The position numbers and the translations under genes were made by a program. From NCBI GenBank assembly GCA_035571835.1, contig DATNBU010000037.1:62001-126000 (forward strand): a stretch of 64,000 bases of DNA. The letters run 5' to 3'. The notes under the pieces were generated by a model, which was not told the DNA's origin, ran no database searches, and saw only the letters and a program-made list of their open reading frames with translations. Position 1 is the first letter of the stretch. Every line of letters starts with the position of its first letter. The stretch is from Candidatus Limnocylindrales bacterium (GTDB lineage Bacteria > Desulfobacterota > Binatia > UBA1149 > CAITLU01). Shown here piece by piece: positions 1 to 7,786 of the stretch.

Positions 1-1546
1 CGACGCACGAATCGATGGTGCACGCATTGGCATCGGTGCAGTCGCGGGCCGGCCCGGCCAGGCACGTGCCGCTGTCGCAGGCATCGCCCACCGTGCAGAA
101 CTCTCCGTCATCGCACGGGACGGCGTTGTTCACGTGCGCGCAGGTGTCGGTCGCTTCGATGCACGCATCATTCGTGCACAGGTTCGAGTCGCCGCAATCG
201 CGCGGCACGCCGGCGCAGGCGCCGCCGGTACAGACGTCGCCGACCGTGCAGAACTGGCCGTCATCGCAGGCAATCGGGTTGTTCGCGTGCGTGCAGGTAT
301 CGGTGTTCTCGTTGCACGAATCGATGGTGCACGCGTTTGCGTCGCCGCAATCGCGCGCGGCACCGGGGATGCAGTTGCCGGCGCTGCACGAGTCTCCGTC
401 CGTACAGAACAACCCGTCGTCGCAGAGACCGGTATTGTCGTTGTGAGTGCAGATCCCGCCCGCCTCGTCGCAGGAGTCGTTCGTACAGACGTTCGAATCG
501 GTACAGTCGCGAGGCACACCGCCGCAGGTGCCCCCGCTGCAGGCATCCCCCGTGGTGCAGAACTGCAGGTCATCGCACGCAATCGAGTTGTTCGTGTGCA
601 GGCAGACATCCGTGGCTTCGCTGCACGAGTCGTTGGTGCATGAATTCGCGTCCGCGCAGTCGCGCGCCGTGCCGGAGCAGGTGCCGCCCGCGCACACGTC
701 GCCGACAGTGCAGAACAGGGCATCATCGCAAGTCAGGGTATTGTTCGGAAAAGTACATCCGTCGACGTCTGCGACCGGGTCGGCGGGAGCGCAAATCTGG
801 GTGGTACAGACGTTGCCGTCGTCGAGACACTCCGCATTGCTGCCGCACGACGGCCCGCACGCGGAAATGACGTTGGTGTCCAGCGTAACTGCGCCGTTGA
901 GGGCATACAGGCTGCCGTCGTTGGATGCGTCAGTCGTCATCGTGATGGATTCGGAGGCCAGGATGTCTCCGAAGAACGCCGTTCCCGTTCCGAGAGTGGC
1001 GGAGCTGCCGACTTGCCAGATGACGTTGTTGCAGGACGGAAATCCGTTGATCGTCACCACGCTCGCATTGCTTGCCGTGGTCAGCGTACTTCCGATCTGA
1101 AAGATGAAGACGGCGCTGGAGTTGCCCTGGAAGTCCAGGGTCAGCGTTCCCGTCAGTTCCGCCGAGCTGTCGAAACAATAGACTCCGGGAGTAAGCGTGA
1201 GGCCGCCGAGATCGCTGCCCGTCAAGTCGGTATTGCACGCCTGTCCGGCAACGAAGTTGTATGCGTCGAGTGCATCGGCCTGACCCGGACCGGCGTTCGA
1301 GCTGAATCCCGAGTAGATCGTCCCGTTGACGATTCCGGGAGGATAAAACCCCGTAACCGCGGTGCCAGGGCTCACACCGAGATCGCCATTGACGACGGTG
1401 AGTCCGGTACTGGTTACGGTGGTCGCTCCGAGTACCGCGAAGTCGATTGCCGTGCCGAGGTCAGGACGAACGGCCGCGTACAGCGAAACCGGAGATGCCA
1501 TCATCGACAACGCCACAGAAAAAGTCAGGCTTCTACGAAGTTTCAC
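1..1546 (-). CDS. Secreted DUF3494 ice-binding-like protein with cysteine-rich repeat array (3' end outside window)
   Basis: The frame opens at a GTG (1544-1546) seven bases behind an AGGAGG ribosome site and runs off the left edge, so at least 515 residues are visible. A signal peptide (about residues 1-26) is followed by a DUF3494 domain (about 28-230) with the family's typical phrases FAVLGATTVTSTG, GDLGVSPGTAVTGF, LTLTPGVYCF, AVFIFQIGSTLTTAS and WQVGSSATLGTGTAFFGDIL. This fold is the right-handed beta-helix of bacterial ice-binding proteins, but many members have no proven ice activity. From about residue 272 the protein is a tandem array of 51-52-residue units with eight cysteines each, cut by the window edge. 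The protein is probably exported and disulfide-rich. No neighbour clarifies its role; adhesion or surface attachment is as likely as ice binding. Confidence 0.85.
   Translation of the reverse strand, partial: MKLRRSLTFSVALSMMASPVSLYAAVRPDLGTAIDFAVLGATTVTSTGLTVVNGDLGVSPGTAVTGFYPPGIVNGTIYSGFSSNAGPGQADALDAYNFVAGQACNTDLTGSDLGGLTLTPGVYCFDSSAELTGTLTLDFQGNSSAVFIFQIGSTLTTASNASVVTINGFPSCNNVIWQVGSSATLGTGTAFFGDILASESITMTTDASNDGSLYALNGAVTLDTNVISACGPSCGSNAECLDDGNVCTTQICAPADPVADVDGCTFPNNTLTCDDALFCTVGDVCAGGTCSGTARDCADANSCTNDSCSEATDVCLHTNNSIACDDLQFCTTGDACSGGTCGGVPRDCTDSNVCTNDSCDEAGGICTHNDNTGLCDDGLFCTDGDSCSAGNCIPGAARDCGDANACTIDSCNENTDTCTHANNPIACDDGQFCTVGDVCTGGACAGVPRDCGDSNLCTNDACIEATDTCAHVNNAVPCDDGEFCTVGDACDSGTCLAGPARDCTDANACTIDSCV
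2..730 (-). repeat. 153/156-bp coding tandem repeats (eight-Cys units)
   Basis: Four full copies and one partial copy lie end to end within the DUF3494 gene: 578-730, 425-577, 269-424, 116-268, and a fifth entering the window edge at 2-115. Each encodes a unit beginning CDD and carrying Cys at unit positions near 1, 7, 13, 18, 25, 31, 36 and 43; one unit is a residue longer. Recurrent phrases are FCTVGDVC, RDC.DAN.CT and DSC. The total copy number cannot be seen. Confidence 0.9.
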
Positions 1547-1631
1547 GATGCCTCCTGTCGCCGGGAGATGGCGGCACCGTAATTCTAGGCTTCGAAGGTG
1601 ATGGCGATAGACAGGAGTTCTACGCGCGTAG

Positions 1632-1653
1632 TGACGTGATTCGTGCCACGTCA
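1632..1653. promoter_or_regulatory. Inverted repeat TGACGTG-N8-CACGTCA upstream of the DUF3494 gene
   Basis: Perfect 7-bp arms (1632-1638 and 1647-1653) with an 8-bp spacer sit about 90 bp upstream of the GTG start of the DUF3494 gene and just beyond the 3' end of the peroxiredoxin gene. The geometry suits a dimeric regulator. No clear -35/-10 pair was identified around it, and no second copy was noticed in the window. Confidence 0.3.
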
Positions 1654-1696
1654 GTGTGCGTCACGACGCCCTTAGGGGCTGCATAATCGACGCCGT

Positions 1697-2230
1697 TTAC
1701 TTCCCATTCGCCGAGCAGTCCGAAACGACCTGTCCGGCGTGCACGTTCGGATCGACGTTATCGTAGGCCTTCTCGATCTTTCCGTCGGCGCCGACCAGGT
1801 ACGAAATCCGCCGTGCGGTCTTTGCATCCGTCGATTCGGCCGCGCCGACGGCTACCGCGAGTTTTCGGTCCGTGTCCGAGAGCAGTCGGAACGGCAGCGC
1901 TTCGGCGGCGACGAACTGTTTGTTGCTCGCCGGTTCGTCGAACGAAACGCCGAGCACGACGACTCCGGCTTTCTCCAGCGTCGAATAGTTGTCGCGCAGG
2001 CTCTTCGCTTCAATCGTACAGCCCGGCGTCATGGCCTTCGGATAAAACCACAACAGATAGCGCTTGCCGGCAAGATCGTTGGAGCTGACCATGCGGCCTT
2101 CCTGGTCGCGAAGCTCGAAATGCGGCATCGATGCGCCGGGCGAGAGCATGCCGGCATGGGCGGCGCCTGCGCCGAGCAGCGCCAGTGCAACTGCAGCAAG
2201 TCCGAGTCGAAGCGTGATCGAATTTCTCAT
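1697..2230 (-). CDS. Exported Bcp/AhpC-TSA family peroxiredoxin
   Basis: This 177-residue thiol peroxidase reduces peroxides through a peroxidatic cysteine. A signal peptide (LGLAAVALALLGAGAAHA, cleavage near residue 26) places it in the periplasm. The Bcp-type active site TPGCTIEAKSLRD has its cysteine at residue 71; the resolving Cys usually found five residues later in Bcp (TPGCT..AC) is replaced by Ser. A second Cys occurs only near the C-terminus (residue 172), so the enzyme may be 1-Cys or an atypical 2-Cys type. The start at 2230 has a GGAGA site; an upstream in-frame ATG (2266) would overlap the preceding gene and lacks the signal-peptide layout. The gene follows the LLM oxidoreductase by 32 bp on the same strand, so the two may be cotranscribed. 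Confidence 0.85.
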   Translation of the reverse strand: MRNSITLRLGLAAVALALLGAGAAHAGMLSPGASMPHFELRDQEGRMVSSNDLAGKRYLLWFYPKAMTPGCTIEAKSLRDNYSTLEKAGVVVLGVSFDEPASNKQFVAAEALPFRLLSDTDRKLAVAVGAAESTDAKTARRISYLVGADGKIEKAYDNVDPNVHAGQVVSDCSANGK

Positions 2231-2262
2231 GGCGTAAGTCTCCGTTGGGCTGTGGTCGTTTT

Positions 2263-3231
2263 TCAATCCGGCCGCAGCTCGTCCATCAGGCGCGCGCCTG
2301 CGGGATCGTCGGCGGTAACGGGTACGATTCCTATCTCATCGGCACCGGCGTCGGCGTACTGGCCGAGACGCCGGCGCACTTCGTCCGCGCTTCCGACTGC
2401 GCCGATCGATTGCATGAGCTCGCGCGGCATCGCCGCGAGGATCTCTCGCGGATGAGCGCCGCTGCGGGCGAGCGAGACCGTGCTCGCAAAGCCCGCCTCC
2501 GCGAACATCTCGCCGTAGCCGGGTGCCCCGGCGTAGACGACGAGCTGACGGGCAAGCTGCTGCCACGCTGCGGGCCCGGGATCGATCGCAACCGGCACCC
2601 AGACCGCAAGCGGCGGCGCATCTCGGCCGGCTGCGCGTGCCGCATGCGCAATCGCCGCCTTGGTGCGCGCGACCTGCTCGCTGGTGACGAGATTGACGAC
2701 GACGCGGTCGGCGACCGCCGAGGCCAGCTCGAGCATCCTCTTGCCGAACGCCGCGACGGTGATGGTGGCGTGTGACGGATCGCCGGCGGTGCGAAATCCC
2801 GTCGAAGACTCGTGCGTTCCGCTCGCGGACGAACGCTCGCCGGCAAGCATCGGACGCAGCGCGTCCACCGTCTCGCGCATCCGTGCAACGGGATGCGCGA
2901 AGTTGCGGCCGTGCCACGCCGTGACCACCAGCTGGTTCGATGCGCCGAGAGCCAGATCGGCATCGCGCGCGCCGAGCGTCCGGACCGACGCCATTCCAAG
3001 TGCGAGCGAAGCCGGCGTTCGCACGCCGACCGCAAGCGGGCCGACGACGAGCCGTATCGCCGTGGTCTCGCGTGCGATCACGCATGCGAGCGCGAACGCA
3101 TCGAACGTCATCATTTCGCCGACCCACAATGCGCCGAAGCCCGCGGCGTCGGCGTTTCTGGCGATCTCGACGGCTTCGAGATTGGGGCGGTCGAGCCAGT
3201 ACGGAAGCACGATCGACAATGAGGCGGACAT
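2263..3231 (-). CDS. LLM class (luciferase-like) F420-dependent oxidoreductase
   Basis: A 322-residue TIM-barrel protein of the bacterial luciferase-like monooxygenase family, in the branch annotated as F420-dependent oxidoreductase. Family marks include the N-terminal LPYWLDRPNLEAVEIARNAD, GFGALWVGEMMTFDAF, LALGASNQLVVTAWHG and the C-terminal GSADEVRRRLGQYADAGADE, which is typical of F420-binding members. The substrate is not predictable from sequence; mycobacterial and actinobacterial relatives act on alcohols, hydride acceptors or xenobiotics. It lies directly upstream of the exported peroxiredoxin. A second gene of an F420-associated family lies at 40743-41225. FMN dependence is the main alternative. 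Confidence 0.8.
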   Translation of the reverse strand: MSASLSIVLPYWLDRPNLEAVEIARNADAAGFGALWVGEMMTFDAFALACVIARETTAIRLVVGPLAVGVRTPASLALGMASVRTLGARDADLALGASNQLVVTAWHGRNFAHPVARMRETVDALRPMLAGERSSASGTHESSTGFRTAGDPSHATITVAAFGKRMLELASAVADRVVVNLVTSEQVARTKAAIAHAARAAGRDAPPLAVWVPVAIDPGPAAWQQLARQLVVYAGAPGYGEMFAEAGFASTVSLARSGAHPREILAAMPRELMQSIGAVGSADEVRRRLGQYADAGADEIGIVPVTADDPAGARLMDELRPD

Positions 3232-3341
3232 GCGAGGTTTCTTCTGCCTGTGCGGGCAGAAGTAAACCCCGCGAACGCCATCGTACCCGCCGCCACCCGA
3301 GGGCTTGGCCGGGCCCCGGACTTTCCTTATAAGAGCGCGCG

Positions 3342-4199
3342 ATGACGGTCCTGGTCATGTTCGGCGCGATCGCCGGTTTCTTCTTCGTCGTCGAGCGGCT
3401 GTTCCCGCGCGTGCCCGCGCAGCGCATCATGCGCCGCGGATTTTTCGCCGACATGCTCTATCTGCCGGTGCAGTACGTGTTGCGCGTGCTGATCAGCTTC
3501 CTCGGCGCCAGCCTGCTGACGGAGATCGGCAGCCGCTCGCTGCCGGGATCCGTTTCGATCCTGTCCGGACGACCGATCTGGCTGCAGGCGATCGTGGTGG
3601 TCATCGTGCTGGATTTCTTTTTCTACGTGATGCACCGCCTCAAGCATCGCTGGCACTGGTGGTGGAGGCTTCACGAAACCCACCACAGCTCCGAGGAGAT
3701 GGACTTCCTGTCGTCGGTTCGTTTCCATCCGCTCGAAAAACTGCTCGATCGCGTGATCTTCCTGCTGCCGTTGACCGTGCTCGGCGCCGACGAGCCGGCG
3801 CTGCTCGTCTGGTCGGGAATCGACGTCTTTTTCGGCATGCTCAACCATTCCAACACCCGCATCCGTCTCGGCCCGCTGCACGCCATCTTCGTCGGTCCCG
3901 AGATGCACCTGTGGCACCATGTGCAGGATCCGGTTCGCGGAGACTGCAACTTCGGCAATAACCTTTCGATCTTCGACTGGATGTTCGGCACCGCGAGGCT
4001 CCACGACGAGGAACCGGTGCACTTCGGAATCGAGACCCCGGACTTTCCTCACGAGAGCTTCGTGCGGCAGTTCTTCTTCGCTTTTCGCACGCGCGACCAG
4101 TTCGACATCGCGCGCACGATGGCGTCCGTGGAGCAGCAGGCGGCGCGCCTCAAACTCGGCAAAGACGGGGCTGCACTCGGCCGCGCGGCGACCGAGTGA
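3342..4199 (+). CDS. Sterol desaturase / fatty acid hydroxylase superfamily membrane protein
   Basis: A 285-residue integral membrane di-iron oxygenase. Transmembrane segments near residues 2-20, 40-60 and 80-97 precede the histidine clusters that bind the two irons: HRLKH (98-102), HETHH (111-115), H169 and HLWHH (189-193). This order matches the fatty acid hydroxylase family (sterol C4/C5, carotenoid and alkylglycerol enzymes), which uses O2 and reductant to hydroxylate or desaturate a lipid. The substrate is open. One base separates its stop from the ATG of the glycosyltransferase, so it is probably cotranscribed with the sugar cluster; it could modify the lipid part of a glycolipid. Confidence 0.85.
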   Translation: MTVLVMFGAIAGFFFVVERLFPRVPAQRIMRRGFFADMLYLPVQYVLRVLISFLGASLLTEIGSRSLPGSVSILSGRPIWLQAIVVVIVLDFFFYVMHRLKHRWHWWWRLHETHHSSEEMDFLSSVRFHPLEKLLDRVIFLLPLTVLGADEPALLVWSGIDVFFGMLNHSNTRIRLGPLHAIFVGPEMHLWHHVQDPVRGDCNFGNNLSIFDWMFGTARLHDEEPVHFGIETPDFPHESFVRQFFFAFRTRDQFDIARTMASVEQQAARLKLGKDGAALGRAATE

Positions 4200-4200
4200 C

Positions 4201-4917
4201 ATGCACCGCGGCCTGCGCGTCGTCCTCGTCGTGCCGGTCTTCGACGAGGAAAGAAAAATCGGCGAGGTCGTCCGGCGCGTGCCGCGCAGCATCGTCGATC
4301 GGATCCTGGTCGTCGACGACGGATCCACGGACACGTCACGCGAAGTCGCCAAGGCCGGCGGTGCAGAGGTGCTGGAGATGGGCCGCACGGTCGGCGTGGG
4401 AGCCGCGCTGCGCGCCGGATTCCGCGACGCCCGCTCCGGCGGCTGCGACGTGATCGTCGTGTGCGCCGGCAACAACAAGGATTCCCCAGAGGAGATTCCG
4501 CGTCTCGTCGACGCCATCGCCGACGGCGCCGATTTCGTTCAGGGCTCGCGTTTCCTCGCCGGCGGACGATCCGGCGGAATGCCGCTGTACCGGCGGATCG
4601 CGACGCGGGTGCACCCGCTGCTGTTCTCGCTGGTCGCACGAAAACGCGTCAGCGAGTCGACCAACGGTTTCCGCGCATTCCGCACTGCGCTGCTCGACGA
4701 TCCGCGCATCCGCCTCGACCAGCCGTGGCTCGACCAGTACGAGCTCGAGCCCTATCTCTACCTGAAAGCCATTCGTCTCGGTTACGATACGCGCGAAGTT
4801 CCCGTCACCAAGATCTACCCGCCGCGAGCGCTCGGCTACACCAAGATGCCTCCGGTAACCGGATGGTGGTCGATGCTGAGGCCGCTCGTCCTGCTCGGCC
4901 TCGGGCTGAGGAGGTGA
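4201..4917 (+). CDS. Family 2 glycosyltransferase (DPM-like, atypical DxD region)
   Basis: A 238-residue GT-A fold glycosyltransferase. VLVVPVFDEERKIGEVV and ILVVDDGSTDTSREVA are the nucleotide-sugar binding strands. The place where related enzymes carry the metal-binding D.D reads VVCAGNNKDSPEEIP, so the acidic pair is missing, although the following DSPEEIP matches the DPEDIP found after the normal motif. GSRFLAGG and FRAFRTALLD follow as in polyprenol-phosphate mannosyltransferases. No C-terminal membrane helices are present. It starts one base after the hydroxylase and ends three bases before the dehydrogenase, at the head of the WlbA-B-C-like run, so it probably works on a glycan containing that sugar. 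Confidence 0.8.
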   Translation: MHRGLRVVLVVPVFDEERKIGEVVRRVPRSIVDRILVVDDGSTDTSREVAKAGGAEVLEMGRTVGVGAALRAGFRDARSGGCDVIVVCAGNNKDSPEEIPRLVDAIADGADFVQGSRFLAGGRSGGMPLYRRIATRVHPLLFSLVARKRVSESTNGFRAFRTALLDDPRIRLDQPWLDQYELEPYLYLKAIRLGYDTREVPVTKIYPPRALGYTKMPPVTGWWSMLRPLVLLGLGLRR

Positions 4918-4919
4918 CG

Positions 4920-5978
4920 ATGTCGTCGTATTCGAACGGCGTCGTCCGCATCGGCGTTCTCGGCGCCGGGCACTGGGGGCCGAATCTCATCCGCAATTTC
5001 ATCAGCAACGAACGGTCACGTGTCGTTGCAATTGCCGATACCAACGCCGGCCGGCGCGAGGCCGTGCTGGCACGCTATCCCGGCGTGGACGGTCACGACC
5101 GTGCGGAGTCGCTGCTCGCGCGCGACGACCTCGACGCCGTCGTGATCGCAACGCCGACCGCGACGCATCATCGCCTTGCTGTGGCTGCGCTGGCCCGCGG
5201 CCTGCACGTGCTCGTCGAAAAGCCGCTCGCGCGGACGACTGCAGAAGCCGAAGAGCTCGGGCGCATCGCCGCGGACGCAGGGCTCGTGCTGCTGACCGGT
5301 CACGTGTTCCTGTTTCACGAAGCCGTGCGTACGGTGCGGCGCCTGATCGACGACGGCGAGCTCGGCCGCGTCCAGTACATCCAGTCGGTGCGCACGAACC
5401 TCGGTCCGATTCGTACCGACGTGTCGGCGCTGTGGGACCTTGCCGCGCACGACGTGTCGATCTTCCACTACTGGCTCAACGGGCTTCCGAGTCGCGTCAC
5501 CGGCAAAGGAGGCATCTACGTGAACAAGGGGATCGAGGATGTGGTGTTTGCGACGCTCGAATATCCCGGAGGCGTTCTCGCCAACCTGCACGCGACTTGG
5601 CTGTCGCCGAACAAGCTCCGGCAGATCACCGTGGTCGGGGAGCAGCGCATGCTGGTTTTCGACGACATGAACCTTGCCGAGCCGGTGCGCATCTACGACA
5701 AGGGCGTCGCGCCCGTGACCGAACCCGGCTGCGAAGAGTCGTACCCGATCGTCGACAGTTTCGTCGGCTTCCGGTCATCGATCCGCGACGGCGAGATCTC
5801 GGTTCCGCTCATCCCGGCCGGCGAGCCGCTGCGTGCGGAATGCGAGCACTTCCTCGATTGCATCGTCGACGGCGCGAGGCCGCTGTCGGGCGCCGCCGAA
5901 AGCATCGCCGTCGTTCGCGTGCTCGAAGCCGTGGAACGGTCGCTGCGCGCCGGCTCCGCGGAGCAGCATGTCTCATGA
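4920..5978 (+). CDS. Gfo/Idh/MocA family sugar-nucleotide dehydrogenase (WlbA/WbpB-like)
   Basis: A 352-residue NAD(P)-dependent oxidoreductase. The Rossmann motif is GVLGAGHWGPNLIRNF (about residues 12-27) and the family signature EKPLART lies near residue 100, followed by the C-terminal alpha/beta substrate domain. In the WlbA/WbpB branch the reaction oxidises C3 of UDP-N-acetylglucosaminuronic acid. Context supports that branch: the next two genes resemble the acetyltransferase WlbB/WbpD and the aminotransferase WlbC/WbpE. An AGGAGG ribosome site lies inside the end of the preceding gene, and the ATG start of the next gene overlaps this stop by 4 bp, indicating coupling. Other 3-keto-sugar dehydrogenases remain possible. 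Confidence 0.82.
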   Translation: MSSYSNGVVRIGVLGAGHWGPNLIRNFISNERSRVVAIADTNAGRREAVLARYPGVDGHDRAESLLARDDLDAVVIATPTATHHRLAVAALARGLHVLVEKPLARTTAEAEELGRIAADAGLVLLTGHVFLFHEAVRTVRRLIDDGELGRVQYIQSVRTNLGPIRTDVSALWDLAAHDVSIFHYWLNGLPSRVTGKGGIYVNKGIEDVVFATLEYPGGVLANLHATWLSPNKLRQITVVGEQRMLVFDDMNLAEPVRIYDKGVAPVTEPGCEESYPIVDSFVGFRSSIRDGEISVPLIPAGEPLRAECEHFLDCIVDGARPLSGAAESIAVVRVLEAVERSLRAGSAEQHVS

Positions 5979-6574
5979 GCGGGAAACGCGGGAACACGGC
6001 GGGCGGTGCGATCATCCATCCGCTCGCGCTCTGCGAGAGCGCGGACGTCGGCGAGGGCACGCGCGTCTGGGCGTTCGCGCACGTCATGCCGGGTGCGCGC
6101 ATCGGCTCGCGATGCAATCTGGGTGAAGGCGTCTTCGTGGAATCCGGAGTGACGGTCGGGAACGACGTGACCATAAAAAACGGCGTGGCTCTCTATGACG
6201 GCGTAACGCTGGAAGACGACGTTTTCATCGGACCGAACGCGGTCTTCACCAACGATCTTCGGCCGCGCTCGGGCGCACACAAGAAGTCGGCCGCGAAGTT
6301 TCTCGCCACGCGCGTTGCCCGCGGCGCCAGCATCGGCGCCAACGCGACGATCGTCTGCGGCGTCACTGTCGGTTCGTATGCGATGATCGCGGCCGGCGCG
6401 GTCGTGACGCACGACGTTCCGCCGCATGCGCTGGCCGTCGGCGTGCCTGCGCGCGCTACGGGCTGGGTCTGCGCATGCGGTGACAAGCTCGCCACCAAAG
6501 GCACGGTCTTCGTCTGCGAATGCGGGCGCCGCTGGACGCCGGCAACCAACGGCGGCCTCACGGACGCGTCGTGA
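5975..6574 (+). CDS. Hexapeptide-repeat N-acetyltransferase (WlbB/WbpD-like)
   Basis: A 199-residue left-handed beta-helix acyltransferase. Repeated hexads (ADVGEGTRVWAFAHV, ARIGSRCNLGEGVFV, VTIKNGVALYDGV, VFIGPNAVFTND, ASIGANATIVCGV) match the acetyl-CoA dependent enzymes that N-acetylate the 3-amino group of UDP-2-acetamido-3-amino-uronic acids. The C-terminus has two CxCG-type pairs (CACGDKL and CECGRRW), a small zinc-ribbon-like tail often found in this branch. The gene overlaps the dehydrogenase stop (ATGA) and its own TGA overlaps the next gene's GTG, so the three are translationally coupled. Another sugar N-acetyltransferase specificity is possible, but the gene order favours the WlbB role. 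Confidence 0.85.
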   Translation: MSGKRGNTAGGAIIHPLALCESADVGEGTRVWAFAHVMPGARIGSRCNLGEGVFVESGVTVGNDVTIKNGVALYDGVTLEDDVFIGPNAVFTNDLRPRSGAHKKSAAKFLATRVARGASIGANATIVCGVTVGSYAMIAAGAVVTHDVPPHALAVGVPARATGWVCACGDKLATKGTVFVCECGRRWTPATNGGLTDAS

Positions 6575-7680
6575 GCGCGATTCCTCTCGTCGACCTCAGC
6601 GCGCAGTGGGAGTCGATTCGCGCCGAAGCCGAACCGGCGATGGCCGAGGTCCTGGCTTCGGGCGCGTTCATTCTCGGTCCGGCGGTCGAACGTTTCGAAA
6701 CGGCTTTTGCGACGTGGGTCGGGGCAGCGCATGCGGTCGGAGTCGGCAGCGGCACCGACGCCGTCGAGCTTAGCCTGCGGGCCTGCGGCATCGGCGCAGG
6801 CGACGACGTGCTCGTGCCCGTGAACACGTTCGTCGCGAGCGCCATCGGCGTGCTGCGTGCCGGCGCGAATCCGGTCTACGTCGACTGCGACGAGAGAACG
6901 TTCCTTATCGATCTCGATGCGGCAGCGCGCGCGCGGACGCCGCGTGTTCGCGCGCTGCTTCCCGTTCATCTCTATGGCCGGCTGTGCGATCCGGATGCGC
7001 TGCGTGCGTTCTGCAGCGCAAACGATTGGCTGCTGATCGAAGACGCTGCGCAGGCGCACGGCGCCAATAGTGCGGCTGGTCGCGCCGGATCGTGCGGAAT
7101 GGCTGCGGCGTTCAGTTTCTATCCCGGAAAGAATCTCGGGGCCGCCGGCGACGGTGGCGCCGTGACGACGAGCGATCCAGACGTCGCGAGCCGCCTTCGG
7201 GCGCTGCGCAACTACGGCTCACCCCGCAAGTACGAGCACCCGGCGTTCGGCGTCAACAGCCGGCTCGATTCGCTTCAGGCGGCGCTGCTCGACGTGAAGT
7301 TGCGGCGCATCGATGCGTGGAATGCGTCGCGCCGCCGGCTCGCGCGTGCATACGACGAGCGGCTTCGCGGCATCGAAGGCCTCGTGCTGCCGGAGATTCC
7401 TACCGGTGAAGAGCACGTCTTCCATCTCTACGTGGTGCGGGTTCCGGCGCGGCTTCGCGATGGCGTCATGCGTGCGATGGGTGCGGCCGGCATCGGCGCC
7501 GGCATCCATTATCCGGCGCCGGTCGCGTTCCTTCCCGCGGTCGGCGCGACGCCGACGCCCGGTGACTTTCCGGTTGCCGAACGCGTTGCCGGCGAGATCG
7601 TGAGCCTGCCGCTGTATCCGGAAATGCCCGAAGCGTCAGTCGATCGCGTCTGCGAGGTGCTGCGGTCGGCGATTGCGTAG
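6571..7680 (+). CDS. DegT/DnrJ/EryC1 family sugar aminotransferase (WlbC/WbpE-like)
   Basis: A 369-residue PLP-dependent aminotransferase. Motifs include IPLVDLSAQWE at the N-terminus, VGSGTDAVELSLRA, NTFVASAIGVLRAGANPV, the PLP phosphate/aspartate region LIEDAAQAHGA and the Schiff-base lysine in FSFYPGKNLGAAGDGGAV. WlbC/WbpE enzymes use glutamate to aminate UDP-3-keto-GlcNAcA. The start is GTG at 6571, giving a 4-bp GTGA overlap with the acetyltransferase; an in-frame ATG at 6520 would lengthen the overlap needlessly. It ends the sugar run; the 106 bases that follow lead to an unrelated secreted protein. The UDP-GlcNAc 6-dehydrogenase that would start the pathway is not in the window. Confidence 0.87.
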   Translation: MSAIPLVDLSAQWESIRAEAEPAMAEVLASGAFILGPAVERFETAFATWVGAAHAVGVGSGTDAVELSLRACGIGAGDDVLVPVNTFVASAIGVLRAGANPVYVDCDERTFLIDLDAAARARTPRVRALLPVHLYGRLCDPDALRAFCSANDWLLIEDAAQAHGANSAAGRAGSCGMAAAFSFYPGKNLGAAGDGGAVTTSDPDVASRLRALRNYGSPRKYEHPAFGVNSRLDSLQAALLDVKLRRIDAWNASRRRLARAYDERLRGIEGLVLPEIPTGEEHVFHLYVVRVPARLRDGVMRAMGAAGIGAGIHYPAPVAFLPAVGATPTPGDFPVAERVAGEIVSLPLYPEMPEASVDRVCEVLRSAIA

Positions 7681-7786
7681 CGGCTCACGTCGGAGTTCCC
7701 GTCCTGGCAGCTGTTTCGGGATTGCCTCAACTCACGCCAGACCTGCATGATGCCGCGTCTGCTCCCGCGAGCGGCAAAGAGGGAAC

